From the NCBI GenBank assembly GCA_012514445.1, contig JAAZAI010000175.1, forward strand, positions 1-25,090: DNA of 25,090 nucleotides. Direction: 5' to 3'. Origin of the DNA: Lentisphaerota bacterium. GTDB lineage: Bacteria; Verrucomicrobiota; Kiritimatiellia; RFP12; UBA3636. How positions within the stretch are numbered: the stretch's first letter is position 1; each line of letters starts with the position of its first letter. Below the pieces are notes generated by a model that worked only from the letters and a program-made list of their open reading frames with translations, searched no databases and had not been told where the DNA came from. Below are positions 1 through 7,192 of this stretch, piece after piece. Made by a program: the position numbers and the translations under genes.

Positions 1-47
1 CGCCGAGCCCGTGCCCCAGAGCGTCACCGACTTCGCGCCGCCGACGC
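1..47 (-). repeat. Near-copy of an internal fcl segment at the window edge
   Basis: These bases match positions 471-517 inside fcl with a single difference, at base 35 (G here, A at 505). Read on the minus strand they encode GGAKSVTLWGTGSA, the same peptide as fcl residues 197-209 with A for V. Similarity stops abruptly at base 48, and the next 100 bases up to the fcl stop resemble nothing else in the window. The fragment could be the visible part of a second fcl-like gene running off the left edge, a recombination scar, or an assembly artefact at a contig end. No start codon or complete gene can be assigned between 48 and 146. Confidence 0.5.
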
Positions 48-146
48 CCCCCGCCGCTTCCGGGAGGAGGTGCGCACGACGCTGCCGCACGGAATCGGCC
101 ACGATCTCGGCCTCGACGAAGACGGACTCGACGCCCTCGGCATCGG

Positions 147-1097
147 CTAGTCCCGGCGGATGCCGGTCGCGCCTTCGCGGCGGTAGTCTTCGACCGTGCG
201 CGGCAGCCCGGCGTCGAGGAGTATCCGGGGCGTCCAGCCCAGCGAGCGGATCAGCGAGCAATCGAGGAGCTTGCGCGGCGTGCCATCGGGCTTCGAGGCA
301 TCCCAGGCGAGCTCGCAGTCCGCACCGACCGCGACGCGGACCTTCTCCGCCAGATCCCGGATCGACACCTCCTCGCCCGAGCCGACGTTGACCCAGTCGG
401 GCGGGTTGTCGAGGCCCATGACGAAGAGCACGGCGTCGGCCAGGTCGTCGACGTGGAGGAACTCGCGCAACGCCGAGCCCGTGCCCCAGAGCGTCACCGA
501 CTTCACGCCGCCGACGCGCGCCTCCTCAAAGCGGCGGATCAACGCGGGAAGGACGTGCGAATGCCGGGGATGATAGCTGTCGCCCGGCCCGTAGAGGTTG
601 GTGGGCATCGCCGAATGGTAGCAGACGCCGTACTGGCGGCGGTAGTACTGGCAGAGCTTCATGCCGGCGATCTTCGCGATGGCGTAGCCTTCGTTGGAAG
701 GCTCCAGCGGGCCCGTCAGCAACGCGTCCTCGCGGATCGGCTGCGGCGCCAGGCGCGGATAGATGCAGGAGCTGCCGAGGAAGAGGACTCGCGGCACGCC
801 CGCGCGGAAGCACGCTTCGACCACGTTCGTGGCGACCATCAGGTTCTCGTACATGAACTCGGACATCTGCGTGCTGTTCGCCTCGATGCCGCCGACCTTC
901 GCCGCGGCGACGACGACCGAGGTCGGCCGTTTCTCGGCGATGTACCGCCGCACGGCCGCCTGATCGAGGCAGTCCAGCTCCTGGCGCCCCGCCGTCATCG
1001 GCGCGGGCAGACCCTTCGCCGCCATCCGGCGGACCACCGCCGAGCCCACCATCCCGCGATGCCCCAGCACCAGCGTCTTCTCGAATTGACTGCTCAT
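147..1097 (-). CDS. fcl: GDP-L-fucose synthase
   Basis: NADPH-dependent epimerase/reductase of the extended short-chain dehydrogenase family, 316 residues, about the usual length. It converts GDP-4-keto-6-deoxy-D-mannose to GDP-L-fucose, the donor for fucosylated surface glycans. The Rossmann glycine motif GHRGMVGS is at residues 12-19, the catalytic serine region GSSCIYP at 108-114, and the YxxxK pair is Y138/K142 (YAIAK). The substrate-side segment NLYGPGDSYHP and the REFLHVDDLA stretch are also typical. The start follows an AGGGGGAA ribosome-binding site that overlaps the gmd stop codon; only 8 bases separate the two genes, so they form one minus-strand operon in pathway order. Residues near 200 are encoded by the segment that is nearly repeated at the left edge of the window. 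Identification is firm. Confidence 0.95.
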   Translation of the reverse strand: MSSQFEKTLVLGHRGMVGSAVVRRMAAKGLPAPMTAGRQELDCLDQAAVRRYIAEKRPTSVVVAAAKVGGIEANSTQMSEFMYENLMVATNVVEACFRAGVPRVLFLGSSCIYPRLAPQPIREDALLTGPLEPSNEGYAIAKIAGMKLCQYYRRQYGVCYHSAMPTNLYGPGDSYHPRHSHVLPALIRRFEEARVGGVKSVTLWGTGSALREFLHVDDLADAVLFVMGLDNPPDWVNVGSGEEVSIRDLAEKVRVAVGADCELAWDASKPDGTPRKLLDCSLIRSLGWTPRILLDAGLPRTVEDYRREGATGIRRD

Positions 1098-1105
1098 CGT
1101 TCCCC

Positions 1106-2119
1106 CTATTGCCTCTGTTCGATCATCGCGCGCTGCTGGCGCGCCTCGGCCAGATCGGCCTCGACCATCATCCGCACCAGACCCTTGAACTTCACCCGCG
1201 GCTTCCAGCCGAGAACCCGCTTCGCCTTGGACGGATCGCCGACGAGCAGGTCGACTTCCGACGGACGCTCGTAGCGCGGGTCGAAGCGGACGTAGTCCTT
1301 CCAGTCGAGATCAAGCAGCGCGAAGGCCTCTTCGCAGAATTCGCGCACGGAATGCGTCTCGCCCGTCGCGATCACGTAGTCGTCCGGCCTGTCCTGCTGG
1401 AGAATGCGCCACATCGCCTCGACGTAGTCCCCCGCGAAGCCCCAGTCGCGCCGCGCCTCGAGGTTGCCGAGGAAGAGCTCGTTCTGGAGGCCGAGCTTGA
1501 TCCGCGCCACCGCCATGGTGATCTTGCGCGTCACGAAGGTGGGGCCCCGCCGCGGAGACTCGTGATTGAACAGGATGCCGTTGGAGGCGTGCAGCTCGTA
1601 GGCCTCGCGGTAGTTGCGGGTGATCCAGTGGGCGTAGAGCTTCGCGCAGGCGTAGGGCGAACGCGGATGGAACGGCGTGCTCTCCGTCTGCGGCGTCTCC
1701 GCCACCTTGCCGAAGAGCTCGGACGACGACGCCTGGTAGAAGCGCACGCCGTGCCCGACGCCCGCCTCGCGGATCGCGTCGAGGATCCGCACCGTGCCCA
1801 CGCCCGTCACGTCCGCCGTGTACTCCGGGATGTCGAACGACACGCGCACGTGGCTCTGCGCGCCGAGATGGTAAACCTCGTCCGGCCGCAGCTCGTAGAG
1901 CAGCTTGGTGAGCCGCACCGAGTCCGCCAGGTCGCCGTAGTGCAGGAAGAGACGCACCCCCATGATGTGCGGATCCTGGTACAGATGGTCGATGCGCTGC
2001 GTGTTGAAATTCGACGACCGCCGGATGAGACCGTGGACTTCGTAGCCCTTCGAAAGCAGCAGCTCCGCCAGATAGGAGCCGTCCTGGCCCGTGATGCCCG
2101 TGATCAACGCCTTTTTCAT
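1106..2119 (-). CDS. gmd: GDP-mannose 4,6-dehydratase
   Basis: First enzyme of GDP-L-fucose synthesis: dehydrates GDP-D-mannose to GDP-4-keto-6-deoxy-D-mannose in the cytoplasm using bound NADP. The protein has 337 residues, normal for the family. The N-terminus carries the signature TGITGQDGSYL (residues 7-17), followed by the RRSS segment (33-36), the active-site block SSSELFGK (131-138, with catalytic S/E), and the Y156/K160 pair in YACAK. The NHESPRRGPTFVTRKI region is also characteristic. A GAAGGGGG ribosome-binding site lies upstream of the ATG. The product is used directly by Fcl, encoded immediately downstream. GDP-6-deoxy-4-keto-mannose can also feed rhamnose or perosamine branches, but the adjacent fcl argues for fucose. 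Confidence 0.96.
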   Translation of the reverse strand: MKKALITGITGQDGSYLAELLLSKGYEVHGLIRRSSNFNTQRIDHLYQDPHIMGVRLFLHYGDLADSVRLTKLLYELRPDEVYHLGAQSHVRVSFDIPEYTADVTGVGTVRILDAIREAGVGHGVRFYQASSSELFGKVAETPQTESTPFHPRSPYACAKLYAHWITRNYREAYELHASNGILFNHESPRRGPTFVTRKITMAVARIKLGLQNELFLGNLEARRDWGFAGDYVEAMWRILQQDRPDDYVIATGETHSVREFCEEAFALLDLDWKDYVRFDPRYERPSEVDLLVGDPSKAKRVLGWKPRVKFKGLVRMMVEADLAEARQQRAMIEQRQ

Positions 2120-2223
2120 GCTCGAAAATCCCCCTTCCGTTCTTGAATGCGAGCATCCTACTCCCCCGCTGCATGATTTTCATTGTGCAAAAGCGTAATA
2201 TTATATTATGATTTCGCGCACAT
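2120..2223. promoter_or_regulatory. Divergent promoter region between gmd and the AraC regulator
   Basis: This 104-base gap separates two divergently transcribed genes. It contains a sharply AT-rich core at 2193-2212 in otherwise GC-rich DNA. On the minus strand a perfect TATAAT lies at 2205-2200 and could serve gmd, though its -35 is poor. On the plus strand TTGTGC (2183-2188) and TATTAT (2204-2209) form a weaker, overlapping promoter with 15-base spacing. The plus-strand -10 ends only 14 bases before the regulator's ATG, leaving almost no room for a leader, and no Shine-Dalgarno sequence is visible. Overlapping divergent promoters next to an AraC gene suggest autoregulation, which is inference. 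Confidence 0.45.
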
Positions 2224-3360
2224 ATGAAGACCGTCGCCTTGCTGCTCGATTCGGATCTCTCGCGTTCGCTGCGTATCCTCGCCGGCGTTCAGGAGGTGTT
2301 GTCGGCCATCCCCGAGACGCGGCTGGCGCCGCTTCACCACAACCAGACCGAAACGCTGCTGCATTTGCTCGCTTCGGGCGCGGTGGACGGCGTGATCGGC
2401 GCCTTTCTCGGGGACCGCTGGCTCGAGGATCTGAAGCCGTTCGGCGTTCCGCTCGTGAACATCGGCACCGTGTCGGCGATCACGTCGGTTCCCTCCGTCC
2501 TCCCCGACTTCGCGGCCGCCGGACGGCTCGCCGCCGATGCGTTCGCGCGCAACGGCTGGCGGAGATCGGCCATCGTCTACGAGCGCGCCGGTCACGCCTC
2601 GCGCCTCATGCACGAGGGGTTCGTCCGCCGCGCCGCCGAACTCGGACTCGCGCTCGCCGTCGTGCCCGCGGACGTCGTCTGCTCGGACGCCGCGCAGCTC
2701 GGCCGCTGGCTCGCCACACTCCCCGAGGGCACGGGCTGCTTCTGCGCCTCGGACTTCCTCGCCCGCCAGGCGGTGCAGGCGCTCATCGCGCGGGGCCGCG
2801 CCGTCCCCGCCTCCGTCGCCGTCGTGGGCGTCGGCGATTCGCCCCTCGACTCCGTGCTGGCGGCAAAGCCGCTGAGCTCGATCGTCCTGCCCGACTTGCA
2901 GATCGGACGCGTTGCGGCGGCGAAGATGGCGGCCATGCTCGACGGCGGCGCCTTGCGGACTGCGTCCGAGACCTTGCCCCCGGTGCGCCTCGTCGTGCGC
3001 GAATCCTCGGCTTTGTTCCTCTGCCCCGATCCGCTCGTGGCCCGCGCCGTGGGCCACATCGAAGCGAACCTCTTCCGGCCCTGCGGCACCGACGCGCTAG
3101 CACGCCGCCTCGGCGCCTCGAAGCGCAGCCTCGAACTGCGCTTCAAGGTCGCGCTCGGCCGTCCCCCCGCGGCGGAATGGCGTCGGCGCCGCCATCGCGA
3201 AATCTGCCGGTTGCTGGCGGACACGGCCATTCCGCTTGCCGAGATCGCCGCGCTTGCGGGCGAAGGCGAGCCTTCCTACTTCTGGAACGCCTTCCGCAAG
3301 GCCGAAGGCGTCACGCCGGCCCGCTACCGCGCGACCCGTCAAACCGCAAATCCCGTTTGA
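2224..3360 (+). CDS. AraC-family regulator with XylR-like periplasmic-binding sensor domain
   Basis: Predicted cytoplasmic transcription factor of 378 residues. Residues 1 to about 270 have the fold signature of a LacI/XylR-type sugar-binding domain: the VDGVIGAFLGDRW strand, the DFAAAGRLAADAFARNGWRR helix, the CFCASDFLARQAVQALIARG segment and VAVVGVGDSP. Residues about 275-370 form the AraC/XylS double helix-turn-helix, with DALARRLGASKRSLELRF as the first HTH and IAALAGEGEPSYFWNAFRKAEGVTPARYR as the second. This architecture is that of E. coli XylR and is frequent in Kiritimatiellota and Lentisphaerota. The ATG at 2224 was chosen because the sensor fold begins with its first residues; no ribosome-binding site precedes it. 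It is divergent from gmd, so gmd/fcl may be a target. The ligand cannot be told from sequence. Confidence 0.88.
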   Translation: MKTVALLLDSDLSRSLRILAGVQEVLSAIPETRLAPLHHNQTETLLHLLASGAVDGVIGAFLGDRWLEDLKPFGVPLVNIGTVSAITSVPSVLPDFAAAGRLAADAFARNGWRRSAIVYERAGHASRLMHEGFVRRAAELGLALAVVPADVVCSDAAQLGRWLATLPEGTGCFCASDFLARQAVQALIARGRAVPASVAVVGVGDSPLDSVLAAKPLSSIVLPDLQIGRVAAAKMAAMLDGGALRTASETLPPVRLVVRESSALFLCPDPLVARAVGHIEANLFRPCGTDALARRLGASKRSLELRFKVALGRPPAAEWRRRRHREICRLLADTAIPLAEIAALAGEGEPSYFWNAFRKAEGVTPARYRATRQTANPV

Positions 3361-3385
3361 CAGGCGGCACCGCTTCTGGTACTCT
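3357..3385 (+). promoter_or_regulatory. Sigma70-type promoter for the small basic protein
   Basis: A perfect -35 hexamer TTGACA (3357-3362) overlaps the stop codon of the preceding regulator. After 17 bases comes TACTCT (3380-3385), preceded directly by TGG, giving an extended -10. The predicted start point near 3392 leaves a leader of about 44 bases before the ATG at 3436. The -10 matches the consensus at only three positions. Confidence 0.5.
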
Positions 3386-3435
3386 TGCGCCCGTTTTTAA
3401 GCCGTTTAAGTCCAGACAGAAAAGGTCACCGAAAC

Positions 3436-3594
3436 ATGAGCCAGCACAGCAGCCTCAAAGGTTCCAGCAAAATTTCCACCAAGCGCAACGTCCTCAAGCG
3501 CTATGAGCGCGTGGACATCCTCGTGAAGCGCGGCCAGATGAAGAAGGACGATGTCCGCGGCTTCAACCTGCCGAAGACCAAGCCGGAAGAGTAG
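3436..3594 (+). CDS. PVC-type small basic protein
   Basis: A 52-residue, lysine/arginine-rich protein starting MSQHSSLKGSSKI and continuing KRNVLKRYERVDILVKRG, ending KTKPEE. The pattern of an N-terminal SLK segment, a central RNVLxRxER motif and a hydrophobic-basic IxxLxxxG stretch matches the small basic protein family known from Planctomycetes, Verrucomicrobia and Chlamydiae. Its role is not established; size and charge would suit a nucleic-acid or ribosome partner, which is inference. A longer reading from 3385 exists, but the ATG at 3436 has an AAAGG element 10 bases upstream and gives the family N-terminus. It appears monocistronic, with its own promoter upstream and a hairpin terminator downstream, consistent with strong constitutive expression. 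Confidence 0.85.
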   Translation: MSQHSSLKGSSKISTKRNVLKRYERVDILVKRGQMKKDDVRGFNLPKTKPEE

Positions 3595-3619
3595 CCGATC
3601 GCCAATCGGGCGGACAGTT

Positions 3620-3670
3620 CAAGCACCATCGGTTCGCGCCACCGGCCAGCCGAATGGTGCTTGATGTTTT
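3620..3670 (+). terminator. Intrinsic terminator after the small basic protein
   Basis: CAAGCACCAT (3620-3629) pairs perfectly with ATGGTGCTTG (3654-3663); the stem extends by CGG/CCG with one bulged A. A short T run (TTTT, 3667-3670) follows the stem after ATG. The loop is long, about 16 bases and GC-rich. Confidence 0.7.
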
Positions 3671-3723
3671 CATGGGACCTAGCACGCCGGTTTACTTGCA
3701 GATGATCAGGAGATGAAACCTTC

Positions 3724-4782
3724 ATGAACTCGACACGCCGCGCCTCCGCATCCCTCGCCCTGTCCGCCGCCGCGCTCATCGTCGCGGGCATCGCCTCTGC
3801 CGAGACCTTCGTCGCCGTCAAAGGCGAACGCGTCAACCTCAGGGCGGCTCCCGCCGCCGAGGCCGAGGTCGTCGGGCAGGTCTCCGCACCCGACCGTCTC
3901 GTGCTCCAAGGCAGCCTCGCGGATCCCTGGGTCAAGGTCACGCCCCCCGACAGCCTGGACCTCTGGATCTTCGCTGAACTCGTCACGGACGGCAAGGTCA
4001 ACGTCAACAAGGCGCAGGTTCGCGCCGGGGCCGGCCTCAACTACCATGCCGTCGGCCAGCTCCAGCAGGGCGACGCCGTCGAGGTCCGCGGCAAAGTCGG
4101 CGACTGGCTGAAGATCGCGCCCTTCCCCACGGCCGCCGTCTGGGTGACCAACAGCTACGTCGAGGCCTGCGCACCTCCCTCTCCCCCGACTCCTGAACCC
4201 GCCCAGGCCGCCCCCGCCCCCGCTCCGGAGCCTCCCGCTCCGGAACCTCCCGCCCCTGTGGCATCCCTCGTCCTCCAGGCGCCAACGCCCGCGGAACAGT
4301 CCCCCGCGCCGCCACCGCCGCTCGATGACATGATCGTCCCCGCGGCCGCCGATCCCGTCGCGTCCGGCGCCCGATCCTCCTCCGCCACGGATCGCCCCGG
4401 CATTCCCGCCGCGGCACAGGCTCGCCAGACCAGCCGTCCGGCCCGGCGTTCGCTCTTTGGCGACTCCGAGGACGCGGCAACCGTCGGCCCCGCCAAGGTC
4501 CCCGCCTCCCGCCTCCGCGACAACGCCGAGCAAGCGATCGCGGGCGCGTATTCGGGCATCCTCGCGCTCGCGCCGACCGGCGCCCATCCCACGCGCTTCC
4601 GGCTCGTCGTGTTCACCGTCTCGGGCCAGCCCCAGACCGTCTGCTACGTCCTCGGCAACAACCGCCAGCTCGACTCGCTCAAGGGCTCGACGTTCACGAT
4701 CGAGGGCGCGGTCTACTGGTTCAAGGACACGGATCTCCCGACTGTCTTCGCGCAGAACATCCTGAGGCACCAGGGCCGATGA
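3724..4782 (+). CDS. Secreted/periplasmic SH3b-domain protein with proline-rich linker
   Basis: A 352-residue exported protein. Residues 1-26 form a signal peptide (basic MNSTRR, hydrophobic core, ASA cleavage site before ETF). Two bacterial SH3 domains follow at about 28-88 (VNLRAAPAAEAEVVGQV) and 91-147 (VNVNKAQVRAGAGLNYHAVGQL), a pair that usually binds peptidoglycan or cell-wall peptides. Residues 150-215 are a Pro/Ala/Glu-rich linker, and 265-352 form a separate compact beta-rich domain containing VCYVLGNNRQLDSLKG and EGAVYWFKDTD, which I do not recognise as a named family. The start has an AGGAG site 11 bases upstream. Its stop overlaps the ispH start (ATGA), so the two are translationally coupled, although their functions have no obvious link. 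A role in envelope attachment or sensing is inferred. Confidence 0.8.
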   Translation: MNSTRRASASLALSAAALIVAGIASAETFVAVKGERVNLRAAPAAEAEVVGQVSAPDRLVLQGSLADPWVKVTPPDSLDLWIFAELVTDGKVNVNKAQVRAGAGLNYHAVGQLQQGDAVEVRGKVGDWLKIAPFPTAAVWVTNSYVEACAPPSPPTPEPAQAAPAPAPEPPAPEPPAPVASLVLQAPTPAEQSPAPPPPLDDMIVPAAADPVASGARSSSATDRPGIPAAAQARQTSRPARRSLFGDSEDAATVGPAKVPASRLRDNAEQAIAGAYSGILALAPTGAHPTRFRLVVFTVSGQPQTVCYVLGNNRQLDSLKGSTFTIEGAVYWFKDTDLPTVFAQNILRHQGR

Positions 4783-5615
4783 ACGTCGTCGTCGCCAAAT
4801 CCGCCGGGTTCTGCTGGGGCGTCCGCCGCGCCGTCGAACTCGCCCGGAAGACGGCCGCGAGCGGCGCGACGCCCGTCTACACCGACGGTCCGCTCATCCA
4901 CAACGAGCACATGATGCGGCGCCTTCGCGAAGCCGGCGTCGAGGAATGCCCCGATCCCGCCGCGATCCCCGCAGGCGCAACCCTGATCGTCCGCGCACAC
5001 GGCATCTCGCCGGAACGCCGCCGCCGCCTGGAATCGCTCCCCATCGCCTTGATCGACGCCACCTGCCCCGACGTCGCCAAGATCCAGCGGATCGTCCGCC
5101 AGGCCGCCGATGGCGCCGCCACCGTGCTCATCCTCGGCGATCCCGGCCATGCGGAGGTCGTCGCCCTACTTGGCTGCGCCGGACCGCGGGGCAGAGTCGT
5201 CACCTCGCCACAGGACGTGGAGGCGCTGCCGTCCGACTTGGGGAACGTCTGCTTCGTCTCGCAATCCACGCAGCCGGAAGCGACGTTCGAGGCAACGGCC
5301 GCCGCGGTGACGCGCCGATTTCCGGGCGCGAGCATCGTGAACACGATCTGCCACGCGACGCGCAACCGCCAGGGCGAACTCGATTCGCTCGCGGAGGACT
5401 GCGACGCCTTCGTGGTCGTCGGCTCCCCCGCCAGCGCCAACACGCAACGCCTCGCGCAGCTCGCCTCGCGGCTCAAGCCGACCGTCGTCGTCGATTCCGC
5501 CGACCAGCTCGACCCCGGGGACTTCGCCGGCGTCGCGACGGTCGCCGTGACGGCCGGCGCCTCCACGCCCGATTTCCTCATCGAGGCCGTGACCGCGCGC
5601 CTCCAGACGTTCTAG
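4779..5615 (+). CDS. ispH: 4-hydroxy-3-methylbut-2-enyl diphosphate reductase
   Basis: Last enzyme of the MEP pathway: a [4Fe-4S] enzyme that reduces HMBPP to IPP and DMAPP in the cytoplasm. The protein has 278 residues, slightly shorter than the E. coli enzyme (about 316). The three cluster cysteines are C12 (GFCWGVRRAV), C96 (IDATCPDV) and C191 (NTICHATRNRQ). Substrate-binding histidines are H41 (PLIHNEH), H74 (RAHGIS) and H124, with the catalytic acid E126 in GHAEV. The S/N diphosphate-binding segment GSPASANTQRL is at 215-225. The start overlaps the preceding stop, and panC follows after 20 bases, so it sits within an operon. All key residues are present and the enzyme should be active. 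Confidence 0.96.
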   Translation: MNVVVAKSAGFCWGVRRAVELARKTAASGATPVYTDGPLIHNEHMMRRLREAGVEECPDPAAIPAGATLIVRAHGISPERRRRLESLPIALIDATCPDVAKIQRIVRQAADGAATVLILGDPGHAEVVALLGCAGPRGRVVTSPQDVEALPSDLGNVCFVSQSTQPEATFEATAAAVTRRFPGASIVNTICHATRNRQGELDSLAEDCDAFVVVGSPASANTQRLAQLASRLKPTVVVDSADQLDPGDFAGVATVAVTAGASTPDFLIEAVTARLQTF

Positions 5616-5635
5616 ACCCGAAAGGAAGACATGCG

Positions 5636-6490
5636 ATGAAAGTTCTGAAGACCAAGGCCGAGATGTCGGCCGTCGCCGAATCGTGGCGCATCGAGAACCT
5701 CGACGTCGGCCTGGTGCCCACGATGGGCTTCCTGCACGAAGGGCACCTGTCGCTCATCCGCATCGCCCGTCAGCACGCCGACAAGGTCGTCGTCTCCATC
5801 TTCGTGAATCCGACCCAGTTCGCGCCCGGCGAGGATTTCGCCGCGTATCCCCGCGACGAGGCGCGCGACCTCGCGATGTGCGAGGCGGAAGGCGCCGACG
5901 TCGTGTTCCTGCCTTCGCCGGAGGAGATGTACGCGCCGGACGCCAGCGTTGCCTTGACGGAGAACCGCCTCGCCAAGACGATGTGCGGCCTCACGCGCCC
6001 CACGCACTTCCAGGGCGTGCTCACCGTCGTCAACAAGCTCTTCAACATCACCCGCGCCGACAGCGCGGTGTTCGGCATGAAGGACGCGCAGCAGCTCGCG
6101 GTGATCCGCCGCATGGTGCGCGACCTCGACATGCCGATCGCCATCGTCCCCGGACCGATCGTCCGCGAACCCGACGGCCTCGCCATGAGCTCCCGCAACA
6201 CGTACCTCTCCGCGGACGAACGCCGCCACGCGCTCTGCCTGCGCCGTTCGCTCGACCTCGCGGAGGCCATGTGGCGGCGTGGGGACTCCGCCGCTGACGC
6301 CGTGCTGGGCGCGATGCGCGAGCAGATCGCGCCGACGCCCGGTGCCGTCATCGACTACATCGTCGCCGTCGATGCCGATTCGCTTGAACCCGTCGAGACG
6401 CTCCGCCCGAACACGCTCGTCGCCCTGGCCGTGAAGATCGGCCGGACGCGCCTCATCGACAACACCATCCTCAACAAGAAAACGCCATGA
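5636..6490 (+). CDS. panC: Pantothenate synthetase (pantoate-beta-alanine ligase)
   Basis: ATP-dependent ligation of pantoate to beta-alanine, the last step of pantothenate (coenzyme A precursor) synthesis. The reading frame is open far upstream inside ispH, but the ATG at 5636 gives the correct family N-terminus and has AGGAAG at 5623-5628, seven bases before it; the protein is then 284 residues, the usual length. The HIGH-type nucleotide motif PTMGFLHEGH is at 28-37, the NPTQFAPGEDF pantoate-binding loop at 58-68, the second ATP site FGMKDAQQL at 146-154 and the KMSKS-like SSRN at 185-188. An out-of-frame ATG lies five bases before the start. The stop overlaps the next start as ATGA. Other pan genes are not in the window. 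Confidence 0.96.
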   Translation: MKVLKTKAEMSAVAESWRIENLDVGLVPTMGFLHEGHLSLIRIARQHADKVVVSIFVNPTQFAPGEDFAAYPRDEARDLAMCEAEGADVVFLPSPEEMYAPDASVALTENRLAKTMCGLTRPTHFQGVLTVVNKLFNITRADSAVFGMKDAQQLAVIRRMVRDLDMPIAIVPGPIVREPDGLAMSSRNTYLSADERRHALCLRRSLDLAEAMWRRGDSAADAVLGAMREQIAPTPGAVIDYIVAVDADSLEPVETLRPNTLVALAVKIGRTRLIDNTILNKKTP

Positions 6491-6939
6491 TCAAAGACTC
6501 CCTCGCCAACGCCTCGATCTACGCCGCCGTCCACCCTCGCTTCAAGCAGGCCTTCGAGTGGCTCGTCGCCGCCATCGCCGGCGGCATTCCCGAGAGCCGC
6601 GTTGAGATCGACGGCACGAGCCTCGTCGCCCTGCCCCAACGCTACGACACGCATCCGTTCGACTGTCGCAAGTTCGAGACGCACGAGAAGTTCATCGACA
6701 TTCAGTACATTGTCTCCGGCTGCGAAAGCATCGTCATGGGCGATCCGAAGGAGATGGACCCGGTCGTGCCGTACGACGCGGCGAAGGACATTGCCTTCTT
6801 CGCGGGCCGCGGCGCGGTCGAGACCGTCCGCGCCGGCGAGTTCCTGATCATCTGGCCGCACGAAGCGCACGCCCCCGGCTGCGATCCCGGCCCCGAAGCC
6901 GCCGCCGTCTACAAGATCGTCTTGAAAGTCGCCGTGTAG
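6487..6939 (+). CDS. YhcH/YjgK/YiaL family protein
   Basis: A 150-residue cupin-like protein of the DUF386 family. Members are linked to sugar catabolism, for example YhcH with sialic acid genes and YiaL with an L-xylulose/2,3-diketogulonate operon, and are thought to act as sugar anomerases or isomerases. Visible family features are RYDTHPFDCRKFETHEKFIDIQY (H66 near the start of the second half), the DPVVPYDAAKDIAFF stretch and the metal-binding-type WPHEAHAPGC with H125 and H128. The start overlaps the panC stop (ATGA), so translation is coupled. A sugar enzyme behind ispH and panC is not an obvious functional grouping. The substrate is unknown. Confidence 0.88.
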   Translation: MIKDSLANASIYAAVHPRFKQAFEWLVAAIAGGIPESRVEIDGTSLVALPQRYDTHPFDCRKFETHEKFIDIQYIVSGCESIVMGDPKEMDPVVPYDAAKDIAFFAGRGAVETVRAGEFLIIWPHEAHAPGCDPGPEAAAVYKIVLKVAV

Positions 6940-6942
6940 CGC

Positions 6943-6959
6943 GCCCGCCCTTGGCGGGC
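6943..6959 (+). terminator. GC-rich hairpin after the ispH-panC operon
   Basis: GCCCGCC (6943-6949) and GGCGGGC (6953-6959) form a perfect 7-bp stem with a three-base loop, four bases after the stop codon of the YhcH-family gene. No T tract follows, so it is either a weak or factor-assisted terminator, or an mRNA 3'-end stabiliser. Confidence 0.4.
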
Positions 6960-7192
6960 CGCGGGGCGAGGTGGGAGTGCGTGATTGCGTGAGTGCGTGA
7001 GTTTTCACCCCCACTCTTACCTCCCACTTTCCAGCCGCTCACAGTTCCGGAACTGTGAGAGGGTGAAGAACCCCGCATCTCGCCTCCCGCACCACCACAA
7101 TATGGCCAACGTCCTGCGCCCCTCCTCGCAACCCGGAAGTCAGCGCATTCATCATTCTTCATTCTTCATTCATCAATCATCACTGCTCTGCC
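6960..7192. repeat. Gene-free spacer with a 22-bp palindrome and simple repeats
   Basis: No credible gene is seen here. Three structures stand out. From about 6975 to 7001 the unit GCGTGA(G/T)T recurs in tandem. A perfect 22-base palindrome with half-site CTCACAGTTCC occupies 7038-7059. From 7146 to 7183 the strand is a low-complexity pyrimidine-rich run of CATTC/CATT units (CATTCATCATTCTTCATTC onward), ending ten bases before the next start codon. GTGGGAG near 6972 can also pair with CTCCCAC near 7021. The CATT run sits where a ribosome-binding site would be expected, and none is visible. Confidence 0.6.

Noticed and set aside
48..150. C-terminus of a plus-strand gene ending at 150 (reads TLPHGIGHDLGLDEDG before the stop)
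   Set aside because: The preceding residues in this frame are simply antisense of the fcl repeat, and the tail is too short to identify; HGIGH hints at a metallopeptidase but nothing else supports it.
3385..3435. Longer start for the small basic protein (17 extra residues)
   Set aside because: The extension overlaps the predicted promoter -10 and start region and gives an N-terminus unlike the family; the ATG at 3436 has a better-placed ribosome-binding site.
7038..7186. CRISPR array suggested by repeats upstream of the MIF gene
   Set aside because: The repeated units are only 5-8 bases long with no regular spacers, and no cas gene is present.
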